Source: CAZCSJ01 sp964501445 (GTDB lineage: Bacteria > Patescibacteriota > Minisyncoccia > Sungbacterales > HO2-52-23). Taken from it: DNA of 18,328 bases. The stretch is from assembly GCA_964501445.1 (NCBI GenBank), contig CAZCSJ010000013.1, forward strand, positions 1-18,328. The letters are read 5' to 3'. This document shows, piece by piece, positions 7,020 to 13,645 of the stretch. The position numbers and the translations under genes are program-made. How positions within the stretch are numbered: position 1 is the stretch's first letter; each line of letters opens with the position of its first letter. The notes beneath the pieces are model-generated. The model saw only the letters and a list, made by a program, of their open reading frames with translations, had not been told where the DNA came from and searched no databases.

Positions 7020-7200
7020 GTGCTGTTCCAAGCTGTGGGCAATTACTCTGGCCTACGGCCAAAGTTTAGGATCTCTCCCAGGCACGGACCAGTAATTAGT
7101 AACCAATACTCAGTTACTAATTACCAGCCCGCCCTGGTGTAAAAATCCCCAATAAGGTGTAGATGGAAAAACCTTCATTGCCCACGGCTTGGAACAGCAC
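7020..7200 (+). ncRNA. Candidate structured non-coding RNA, 6S-like in outline
   Basis: 7020-7043 pairs with 7177-7200 over 24 base pairs, with no mismatch on the plus-strand RNA and one U-G wobble (7034/7186). On the other strand the wobble would be an A-C mismatch, which favours the plus strand. Inside lie a small hairpin TGGCC-TAC-GGCCA (7049-7061) and a long arm. The arm is built from GGAT/ATCC (7069/7145), CCAGG/CCTGG (7078/7133) and a 12-bp perfect stem (7092-7103 with 7113-7124, 9-base loop). A further hairpin is AAGGT/ACCTT (7154/7171). A long closing stem, an open middle with small hairpins and an apical arm in about 181 nt resemble 6S RNA in size and shape, but I recognise no 6S sequence. 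It lacks the conserved cores of RNase P RNA, SRP RNA and tmRNA. It could instead be a palindromic repeat element. Confidence 0.45.
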
Positions 7201-7210
7201 TACGATACCC

Positions 7211-7289
7211 CAAAGAGGAGGTACGTGTGGAACACGCAATAAAAAAGAGCCAGGGAGCTGTCGCCACCCTGAAAGTCGTATCTTCTTTG
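7211..7289 (+). promoter_or_regulatory. Structured leader with a masked perfect Shine-Dalgarno site upstream of ruvB
   Basis: AGGAGG (7216-7221) is followed after 5 bases by a GTG (7227). This is the only perfect Shine-Dalgarno site I see in the window. CAAAGAGGA (7211-7219) can pair with TCTTCTTTG (7281-7289) over 9 bp, which would hide it. Within the enclosed loop CGTGT/ACACG (7224/7232) and CAGGG/CCCTG (7251/7267) form hairpins, giving a three-way shape. The GTG opens a frame that runs into ruvB in another phase until 7568. It may be a short leader peptide, or the element may be part of an RNA with the segment at 7020-7200. Confidence 0.35.
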
Positions 7290-7321
7290 CAACACGCGTA
7301 CTATAGCAAACTCTCTCACCT

Positions 7322-8371
7322 ATGTCAACCCCACACTCTCTCCACCCGATTCCCCCAACTAATCCACACCAAGGGGAGAAACCGAGGGACGACTCCACGC
7401 TCGACGTCTTGCTCCGTCCCCGCTCGTGGGAAGAGTATGTCGGGCAGGACCAGCTCAAACAGAATCTACGCATTCTCATTGATGCGGCGCGAAAACGCGG
7501 CGAGACACCCGAACACATTCTCCTCTCAGGCCCCGCAGGCCTTGGAAAAACCAGTATGGCGCACGTGATCGCGCGCGAGATGCAAGCAGAAATCCGCATC
7601 ACGTCCGGTCCCGCGATCGAGCGCGTGGGCGATCTTGCCTCAATTCTCACCAATCTCATTCCGGGCGACATTCTCTTCATTGACGAAGTTCACCGAATCA
7701 ACAAAACCGTGGAGGAGACGCTCTACCCCGCAATGGAGTCGCGAAAACTTGATATCATCATCGGCAAGGGGCCCTCGGCGCGCACCATCCAGCTCGATCT
7801 CCCCCCATTCACGTTGATCGCCGCTACCACGAGAGTTGGCCTTCTCTCCTCCCCGCTCCGTTCGCGTTTCGGCGGAGGCGCGTTCCGGCTTGATTTCTAC
7901 TCGCTCCCTGATATACGGCGCATTATCCGGCGCTCTGCATCAATCCTTGGCGTTACCCTGGAGCCCGCGGCACTGGAACGGATCGCGCGCGTTTCGCGCT
8001 TTACCCCGCGGGTGGCAAACCGGCTCCTCAAACGAACTCGCGACTACGCTGAGGTCCACGGCGAAGGTGTGATTACCGACGCCATGGCGCGCCGCGCGTT
8101 TGACCTCCTCTCCATTGACGACATGGGGCTTGATCTCATGGATCGCAGGATCCTTGAAACAATTATTAAAAAATTCGGCGGGGGGCCAGTGGGCCTCCAC
8201 GCGATTGCGGCCGCATCCTCCGAAGAAGAAGATACGATAGAAGAGGTCTACGAACCCTACCTCATGCAGTTGGGGTTCCTGGAACGGACGCCGCGAGGAC
8301 GGGTGGCGACGGAACACGCATATCAGCACTTAGGTATCGGCACCTCAAAACAAAAGCCGCTTCTGGGTTAA
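7322..8371 (+). CDS. ruvB: Holliday junction branch migration ATPase RuvB
   Basis: AAA+ motor that, with RuvA, drives branch migration of Holliday junctions during recombinational repair. The 349-residue protein has LRPRSWEEYVGQDQLK, Walker A GPAGLGKTS (K76; the family more often has GPPGLGKT), Walker B DILFIDEVHR, sensor 1 AATTRVGLLSSPLRSRFG and the C-terminal winged-helix segment ending LGFLERTPRGRVATEHAYQHLG. The first 25 residues are Pro/His-rich and not conserved. The ATG at 7322 is the first in frame after a stop at 7304 and has no Shine-Dalgarno site. TACTAT at 7299-7304 could be a -10 giving a nearly leaderless message (weak). yebC and ruvC follow on the same strand; ruvA is not adjacent. 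Confidence 0.97.
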   Translation: MSTPHSLHPIPPTNPHQGEKPRDDSTLDVLLRPRSWEEYVGQDQLKQNLRILIDAARKRGETPEHILLSGPAGLGKTSMAHVIAREMQAEIRITSGPAIERVGDLASILTNLIPGDILFIDEVHRINKTVEETLYPAMESRKLDIIIGKGPSARTIQLDLPPFTLIAATTRVGLLSSPLRSRFGGGAFRLDFYSLPDIRRIIRRSASILGVTLEPAALERIARVSRFTPRVANRLLKRTRDYAEVHGEGVITDAMARRAFDLLSIDDMGLDLMDRRILETIIKKFGGGPVGLHAIAAASSEEEDTIEEVYEPYLMQLGFLERTPRGRVATEHAYQHLGIGTSKQKPLLG

Positions 8372-8387
8372 AAGAATTATGAAGTAT

Positions 8388-8436
8388 GAATTAGGAATTA
8401 TGGTTACGTCGTTGCGTAATTCATAATTCTTAATTC
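8388..8436. repeat. Near-perfect long hairpin repeat between ruvB and yebC
   Basis: GAATTAGGAATTATGGTTACG (8388-8408, shown in full) is complementary to 8415-8436 (CGTAATTCATAATTC then TTAATTC), apart from one wobble-type difference and one bulge, with loop TCGTTG. It occupies most of the gap between the two genes. There is no T-run for a classical terminator. AATTATGAATTA-type repeats of this kind are, from memory, frequent in the spacers of related genomes. Confidence 0.75.
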
Positions 8437-8448
8437 GTAATCCTCGTA

Positions 8449-9168
8449 ATGTCCGGCCACTCCAAATGGTCCCAAATAAAACATAAGAAAGCCGCAACCG
8501 ACGCAAAGAAGGGGAAACTTTTCTCAAAGCTTATCCGCGAAATTACGGTTGCTGCCCGCACCGGCGGCGCGTCTCCCGATACGAATTCGGCGCTCCGAAG
8601 CGCCGTTGAGCGAGCGCGCGGCCTCGGACTTCCGAAAGACAATATTGAGCGCGCGATAGCGCGTGCTTCAGGTACGGGTGAAGACGGGAGCCTCCAGGAA
8701 TTTTTGTATGAGGCAACCGCGCCCGCGGGCGTTATGATCTTGATTGAAGGCATTACCGATAACACCAATCGCAGCCGCGCCGAGATCAGAAAAATTCTTG
8801 AAAGCCGCGGCGCGCGCATGGCCGACCCGGGAAGTATCGCGTGGAATTTTGAGAACATGGGTGTCATAGAAATTGAAGAGGCCGCAGCGCCCGACGATTG
8901 TGAACTTTTATGTATAGAGGCGGGTGCCCGCGATATTGAAAAAGGTCAGGGCGTGTGGTATGTGGAAACCGAATTCTCGGCGATGGATGCGGTACGCCGC
9001 GAGCTTGAAGCGCGCGGCATTGCGGTCAAGAGCGCGGATCGCGACTACAAACCAAAAAACACGGTGGCGCTTGATAACGAAACGCGCGAACGCACGGAGG
9101 CGCTTCTGGAAACGCTCTCAGACCATGATGATGTACAGGACGTGTACAGTAATCTTGAGGGGCAATGA
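8449..9168 (+). CDS. yebC: YebC/PmpR/TACO1 family protein
   Basis: The 239-residue product starts with the family signature MSGHSKWSQIKHKKAATDAKKGKLFSKL and continues with DTNSALRSAVERARGLGLPKDNIERAI and the middle motif EFLYEATAPAGVMILIEGITDNTNRSRAEIRKIL. Length matches the usual 240-250 residues. The family was long called a transcriptional regulator; newer work on YebC and mitochondrial TACO1 places it on ribosomes stalled at proline stretches. It lies in the usual place next to ruvC, overlapping it by 4 bases (ATGA), so the two are translationally coupled. No Shine-Dalgarno site precedes the ATG at 8449. Confidence 0.96.
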   Translation: MSGHSKWSQIKHKKAATDAKKGKLFSKLIREITVAARTGGASPDTNSALRSAVERARGLGLPKDNIERAIARASGTGEDGSLQEFLYEATAPAGVMILIEGITDNTNRSRAEIRKILESRGARMADPGSIAWNFENMGVIEIEEAAAPDDCELLCIEAGARDIEKGQGVWYVETEFSAMDAVRRELEARGIAVKSADRDYKPKNTVALDNETRERTEALLETLSDHDDVQDVYSNLEGQ

Positions 9169-9656
9169 AGATCCTCGGTATTGATCCCGGCACCACGGCA
9201 ATAGGGTATGCAATTCTTGAAGGAGACCGCCGGGACCTCCGCCTCCATGCCGCACACCTGATCTCCATTACCGGTTCCGCCCCGGAAGAACGGCTCCGCG
9301 CATTAGAAACAGGGATCGCGGCATTGATCCGCGAGTGGAAACCTGAAGTCCTGGCAATAGAACGGCTCTTTTTTAACAAAAATCAGAAGACCGCACTCGC
9401 GGTGGCAGAGGCGCGCGGCGTAATCCTATTGACAGCCACTACCCACGGTCTTAAAGTGTATGAGTATACTCCGCTTCAAGTGAAAAAAACAGTAACGGGC
9501 GATGGCAAAGCGGACAAACGGCAAGTGCAGAAAATGGTGCGTGTAACCCTTGGCGCATCGGCGCCGGCGCGCGCGCGGGACGACGTCTTTGACGCAATCG
9601 CGATCGCGCTCACCTGCGTCTACCTCGCACCTCGCGAGACGATATTCCACTCATAA
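9165..9656 (+). CDS. ruvC: Holliday junction resolvase RuvC
   Basis: Dimeric endonuclease that cuts Holliday junctions after RuvAB branch migration. The 163-residue product has the RNase H-like fold signatures and all four catalytic acids: D7 in GIDPGTT, E66 in AIERLFF, and D140 and D143 in DDVFDAIAIA. The NKNQKTALAVAEARGV and YTPLQVKKTVTGDGKADKRQVQ segments are typical. Length is close to the family norm (about 160-175). The ATG overlaps the yebC stop by 4 bases. The C-terminus is short and the plus-strand operon appears to end here. Confidence 0.97.
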   Translation: MKILGIDPGTTAIGYAILEGDRRDLRLHAAHLISITGSAPEERLRALETGIAALIREWKPEVLAIERLFFNKNQKTALAVAEARGVILLTATTHGLKVYEYTPLQVKKTVTGDGKADKRQVQKMVRVTLGASAPARARDDVFDAIAIALTCVYLAPRETIFHS

Positions 9657-9707
9657 GAGTAAAAGGTCGAACTACACGCTGATGTTCTAATACACCACTG
9701 ATCTCGT

Positions 9708-9851
9708 ATGGTATATCTTGGCGACGACTTCACGGTGTTCAATCAGGACGACTCCGAGGACGGCGAGGAGGGAGAAAGCGCGGAAGGAGGTTCCTCGGAG
9801 AACGACACAAGCGACATTGATGACGACGAATACGAAGTCGAGGACGAATAA
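9708..9851 (+). CDS. Small strongly acidic protein, function unknown
   Basis: A 47-residue frame begins MVYLGDDFTVFNQDD and is then almost entirely Asp, Glu, Ser and Gly, ending DIDDDEYEVEDE. It has no membrane segment or cysteine and is probably largely disordered. Support for it being real: an ATG 52 bases after ruvC, TAATAC at 9688-9693 as a possible -10 about 14 bases upstream (nearly leaderless), and a strong terminator starting 19 bases after its stop. Acidic C-terminal tails of this kind occur on RNA polymerase delta-like or histone-like partners, but no family can be named. A chance frame remains possible. Confidence 0.5.
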   Translation: MVYLGDDFTVFNQDDSEDGEEGESAEGGSSENDTSDIDDDEYEVEDE

Positions 9852-9869
9852 TTGAAACAATGACCACCG

Positions 9870-9906
9870 AAAATCCCCCCAGATGTTCATCGGGGGGGAT
9901 TTTTGA
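9870..9906. terminator. Bidirectional rho-independent terminator overlapping the tyrS stop codon
   Basis: AAAATCCCCCC (9870-9880) pairs with GGGGGGATTTT (9893-9903) around a 12-base loop. On the plus strand it is followed by TTGATTTTG and ends the small acidic gene. On the minus strand the stem's own TTTT serves as the tract. The tyrS stop (9887-9889) lies in the loop and the final codons Asn-Pro-Pro-Arg come from the stem. Confidence 0.85.
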
Positions 9907-11173
9907 TTTTGAAGAGTTTCTTTGGCCCGATGCGAAGGATTGATCCCTCACGGAGCGCGACCATTTCCTTTCGGTCTGTTTTTCGGACGCCATCGATCGT
10001 AACCGCTCCCTGCAAAATCAACCGGAGCGCCTGGGCTTTTGATACGCCGGTATCGGCCGCACACACGAGATCCAAAAGATCTGAAGGTTTTTTTGTGTTT
10101 ACAAAGAGTGTTTCAATATTCCTGGGGATTTCTTTTTTTGAAAACACCTGCAAAAAGTACTCCCGCTCCTTCCCCGCTGCGGCCTCTCCGTGATATCGGC
10201 GCACAAGCGCTTGTGCAAGCACGAGTTTCGCGTCCCGCGGGTTCATCCCGTTAGAAGTCCGATCCGCATGCGAATCGGCAGACAACAACGTTGTCTGACT
10301 TCTAACGGGATTCATGCCGCCCGCAAGTTTCTTTTGAATTTCGCGCACCTCGCCCGTGGGAACATCGGTGTAGGCCTCAAGATATGAAACGATAAGTTCA
10401 TCCGCGACGCGCATCGCCTTCCCGAACTTATCGCGCGGCGAGTCGGAGAGTGCGATATGGTTCCCGAGCGATTTTGACATTTTTTCTCCCCCGCCAAGTC
10501 CGGGGAGAAGGGAGAGCGCCACAATGACTTGGGGGTTTTGCCCGAAACGCTCTTGGAAAAACCTCCCCATGTGTTCATTAAAGAGTTGGTCGGAGCCGAT
10601 GACGGTCATGTCGGAGCGGAGCTCCACCGAATCATACCCCTGCAAAATGGGATAGACGAGTTCATGCATGAAAATCTCGCTCCCTTTTTTTATCCGTTCG
10701 CGGAACATGTCGCGTTCAATCAAACGCGCGTGGGTCACCTGCGACAAGAGGTGAAGGAACTCGGCCATCCTCATCTTCCCGTACCACTCCGAGCTTTTGC
10801 GAAGTTCAAACACCTTTGGGCTCGTGAGGAGAATCGCGCGGATTTGCTTTTCAATCGCGCGGATGTTTTTCTCAATATCCTTTTTTGAGAGTTGGGGGCG
10901 CGTTTTTGACTTTCCGGTGGGATCGCCGATACGCGTGGTAACGTCTCCGAGGAGTATGACGGCCTTATGCCCCGCCTCCTGCAATGCGCGCAGTTTCCAA
11001 AGATTCGCGGCATGGCCCAGATGGAGATCGGGGGAGGTCGCATCAATCCCGTGCTTCACACGGAGCTGTTTTTTTAACCCGAGAAGCGTTGTCAGCCCCT
11101 CCCTCGTCACGATATCCGCAACGCCCCGAGTGAAGCATTCGGAATCCATAGTGAGTGTTGCTCGTTTTTTCAT
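9887..11173 (-). CDS. tyrS: Tyrosyl-tRNA synthetase with a repeat-encoded 23-residue insertion
   Basis: Class I synthetase that charges tRNA-Tyr. The 428-residue protein has GIDATSPDLHLGHAANL (HLGH at 51-54, the HIGH motif), LLGDVTTRIGDPTGKS, YPILQGYDSVEL, IGSDQLFNEHMGR and KMSKS (231-235). A C-terminal S4 RNA-binding domain (about 365-425; AQALRLILQGAVTIDG) follows. The GSDQ motif and lack of a long linker fit the TyrRZ-type bacterial form. Residues 287-309 (starting MNPVRSQTT, ending ADRTSNG) interrupt the conserved GGMNPRDAKLVLA segment and duplicate its GMNP; they are encoded by the palindromic element at 10245-10311. The insertion lies between the catalytic and S4 parts, so activity is probably kept. 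The ATG at 11173 is used; no Shine-Dalgarno site. It is divergent from the penicillin-binding protein gene. Confidence 0.96.
   Translation of the reverse strand: MKKRATLTMDSECFTRGVADIVTREGLTTLLGLKKQLRVKHGIDATSPDLHLGHAANLWKLRALQEAGHKAVILLGDVTTRIGDPTGKSKTRPQLSKKDIEKNIRAIEKQIRAILLTSPKVFELRKSSEWYGKMRMAEFLHLLSQVTHARLIERDMFRERIKKGSEIFMHELVYPILQGYDSVELRSDMTVIGSDQLFNEHMGRFFQERFGQNPQVIVALSLLPGLGGGEKMSKSLGNHIALSDSPRDKFGKAMRVADELIVSYLEAYTDVPTGEVREIQKKLAGGMNPVRSQTTLLSADSHADRTSNGMNPRDAKLVLAQALVRRYHGEAAAGKEREYFLQVFSKKEIPRNIETLFVNTKKPSDLLDLVCAADTGVSKAQALRLILQGAVTIDGVRKTDRKEMVALREGSILRIGPKKLFKIKNPPR
10245..10311. repeat. 67-bp palindromic element inserted in frame in tyrS
   Basis: The 15-bp ends ATCCCGTTAGAAGTC (10245-10259) and GACTTCTAACGGGAT (10297-10311) are exact complements. 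Inside are a CGCATGCG palindrome flanked by GAT/ATC (10261-10276) and an 8-bp hairpin CAGACAAC-AAC-GTTGTCTG (10279-10297). The length added to tyrS (69 bases, 10247-10315) is a multiple of three, and ATGAAYCC is found at both edges like a short target duplication. A related element lies at 16273-16376. Confidence 0.88.
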
Positions 11174-11256
11174 AGCGCTCTTTTTACAAGAGTACCACAG
11201 AAACGGGGTCTTGGCATATTGCGGGGAAAAGAAAAATATGGCACACTCATCACATC

Positions 11257-13623
11257 ATGCGCGTCTATTCCCCGAGGCGAAGCGCCGGGAAAAAACGATT
11301 CGCTTTTTTTATTACTCTCGGGCTCGCGGCCGTCATACTCGGGGGAGTCGCATTTGGCTACACGCTTCTCCGCGATCTGCCAAACCCCCAGCGCATCAGC
11401 GAGCGGACGGTAATTGAGTCCACAAAAATTTATGACCGAACCGGAAAAATTCTCCTCTACGAGGTCCACGGCGAGGAGAAGCGGACGGTAGTGGCACTCT
11501 CCGAAATTCCGCTCACCATACAGCAGGCCACGCTCGCGGCAGAAGACATTAATTTCTATTCGCATCGCGGCATTGACGCGAAAGGGATCCTCCGCGCGGC
11601 ATATACCAACCTCATACGAGGCGATATACGGCAGGGCGGCTCCACCATCACCCAGCAATTGATTAAAAATTCTATCCTTGGTTCGGAGCGCACGTTCCGC
11701 CGCAAAATCCGCGAGCAGATTTTAGCGCTCCTCCTTGAACAGAAATACTCCAAAGATGAAATTTTGGAACTCTACTTAAACCAAATCCCATACGGCTCAA
11801 ACGCGTACGGGGTCGCGGCTGCCGCGCAGACGTTCTTTGGGAAAGAACCAAAAGACGTCGCGGTTGGGGAAGCCGCACTCCTTGCCGCCCTCCCCAAAGC
11901 CCCTACCTACTACTCCCCATACGGCGCGCACAGGGACGAACTCCTCACGCGCCGCGACCGGATTTTGGACCGCATGGCAGACGCGGGGTTTGTGTCAAAA
12001 GAGGAAGTGGCGCGCGTCAAAAACGCTCCGCTCTCCTTTGTCCCTCCCCGCCAGTCGCTCCGCGCGCCGCACTTTGTGATGTTTATCCAAGATTACCTCC
12101 GCGAGAAATACGGCGAAGAGTATGTGGAGCAGGGGGGGCTGCGCGTGACCACCACACTTGATTGGGAGCTTCAAGAAAAAGCGGAACAGATCGTACGGGA
12201 GGGTGCGGAGCAAAATGAAAAACTTGTGGGTGCGGGGAACGCGGCACTCGTGGCGCTTGACCCTGCCACCGGAGAAATTCTCGCAATGGTCGGCTCGCGA
12301 GATTTTTTCGCAGACCCGAAGCCCGCGGGGTGCCGGCCGGGTATCAATTGCCGGCTTGACCCGCAAGTGAATGTGGCGCTCCGAGCCCGCCAACCGGGTT
12401 CTGCGTTTAAACCCTTTGTATACGCCACGGCATTTGCGAAAGGGTACACGCCCGAGACCGTGCTCTTTGACGTGCCTACGGAATTCAATGTCTCATGCGG
12501 CCCGGATGCGCTCGCAAATCCTTCCGACGGCCGCTGCTACCACCCGCGAAACTATGATGGCACGTTCCGAGGGCCGGTGACGCTCCGTCAAGCTCTCGGC
12601 CAATCCCTCAATGTGCCTTCGGTAAAACTCCTGTATCTCGCGGGGGTCGGAGATTCCATTACCACTGCAAAAAATATGGGTATCACGACACTCACCGATC
12701 CCGACCGCTACGGCTTGGCATTGGTGCTTGGCGGAGGTGAGGTAACACTTTTTGAAATGACGTCGGCATTCGGCGTATTTGCAAAAGAGGGCATCCGGCA
12801 TCCTGCCACCGGTATTTTGAAAGTGCAGTCCGCGAGAGGCGAGGTGCTGGAAGAAAAAAAAGACGCCGCGATCCCGGTGCTTGATACCGAAGTCGCGCGG
12901 ACGATAAATATCCTCCTCTCGGATAATGACGCGCGGGTACCGGTGTTTAGCCCCCGAAGCTCGCTCTACTTCCCGAACCGCGACGTTGCGGCAAAAACAG
13001 GTACCACCCAGGATTATCGCGACGCGTGGGTGATTGGCTACACACCCTCCGTCGTTGCAGGGGTGTGGGTGGGAAATAACGACAATAGCGCAATGTCGCA
13101 AAACTCAGTATCCATCATGGTGGCCGGTCCCGTGTGGCATCGCTTCATGGAGGCGGCGATGAGCCGTGTACCGCCCGAATCATTCACCCCGCCATCAGGG
13201 GTGAATGCGCCGCCTGAATCCCGGCCCCTTCCTTCCAATTGGGGGGCTGCCGTAGAAACCTGGCTTGCCGCGCATCCCGGAAAAAATCCACAAGGCCTCA
13301 CAGAACTTTCCGCTCCCATAGAAACGAATGGCAACACACCCGCGATCACCTTCACCTCTCCTTTGGAATCGGAAAAAGAAGTTGCAGCCCCTCTTGCCGC
13401 GATCACCGCGCGAATTTCAAGCCCCGCGCCTGTGCGGGAAGCAATCCTTTTCATAAACGATGAGATGCGGGGATCGCGCGTAGCGCCCGGAGATATTGTG
13501 TCGTTTCCGCTCTCCCCGCCGCTCGGCCCGGGAACGTATCGGGTGAAGATCACGGTCTACGGCGCCGAGCGCACGCAGGGTGAAGCGACACATGAAATTA
13601 CCGTCCGGCCGTCAGGAGAATAG
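11257..13623 (+). CDS. Class A penicillin-binding protein (bifunctional peptidoglycan synthase)
   Basis: Membrane-anchored enzyme that polymerises glycan strands and cross-links peptides. The 788-residue protein has an N-terminal membrane segment (about 14-38). A GT51 transglycosylase domain follows, with AAEDINFYSHRGID (catalytic E96), QGGSTITQQLIKN and RKIREQILALLLEQKYSKDEILELYLNQIPYG. The transpeptidase domain has S382-A-F-K385 in RQPGSAFKPF, S450-L-N452 and K580-T-G-T583. After about residue 640 come a proline-rich linker and a C-terminal domain with beta-strand-like segments (FTSPLESE, YRVKITVYG), possibly an Ig-like cell-wall-binding module. It resembles PBP1a/PBP1c-type enzymes. The ATG at 11257 lacks a Shine-Dalgarno site. 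The gene stands alone, divergent from tyrS and convergent with dnaN. Confidence 0.95.
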   Translation: MRVYSPRRSAGKKRFAFFITLGLAAVILGGVAFGYTLLRDLPNPQRISERTVIESTKIYDRTGKILLYEVHGEEKRTVVALSEIPLTIQQATLAAEDINFYSHRGIDAKGILRAAYTNLIRGDIRQGGSTITQQLIKNSILGSERTFRRKIREQILALLLEQKYSKDEILELYLNQIPYGSNAYGVAAAAQTFFGKEPKDVAVGEAALLAALPKAPTYYSPYGAHRDELLTRRDRILDRMADAGFVSKEEVARVKNAPLSFVPPRQSLRAPHFVMFIQDYLREKYGEEYVEQGGLRVTTTLDWELQEKAEQIVREGAEQNEKLVGAGNAALVALDPATGEILAMVGSRDFFADPKPAGCRPGINCRLDPQVNVALRARQPGSAFKPFVYATAFAKGYTPETVLFDVPTEFNVSCGPDALANPSDGRCYHPRNYDGTFRGPVTLRQALGQSLNVPSVKLLYLAGVGDSITTAKNMGITTLTDPDRYGLALVLGGGEVTLFEMTSAFGVFAKEGIRHPATGILKVQSARGEVLEEKKDAAIPVLDTEVARTINILLSDNDARVPVFSPRSSLYFPNRDVAAKTGTTQDYRDAWVIGYTPSVVAGVWVGNNDNSAMSQNSVSIMVAGPVWHRFMEAAMSRVPPESFTPPSGVNAPPESRPLPSNWGAAVETWLAAHPGKNPQGLTELSAPIETNGNTPAITFTSPLESEKEVAAPLAAITARISSPAPVREAILFINDEMRGSRVAPGDIVSFPLSPPLGPGTYRVKITVYGAERTQGEATHEITVRPSGE
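13181..13207. repeat. 10-bp inverted repeat in the proline-rich linker of the penicillin-binding protein
   Basis: CATTCACCCC (13181-13190) and GGGGTGAATG (13198-13207) are exact complements with a 7-base loop. It is read in frame as part of SFTPPSGVNAPPE, between the transpeptidase and the C-terminal domain. It may be a further protein-embedded repeat or simply a chance hairpin. Confidence 0.5.
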
Positions 13624-13645
13624 GGCATATCCGGACATGCGCGCG

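Noticed and set aside
7020..7200. Assignment as RNase P RNA, SRP RNA or tmRNA
   Set aside because: The conserved GAGGAAAGTCC core, the SRP GGAAGCAGC-type loop and the tmRNA tRNA-like ends are all absent.
7117..7680. 187-residue minus-strand frame across the pilB-ruvB spacer
   Set aside because: It overlaps the conserved ruvB coding sequence on the other strand and shows no recognisable motif.
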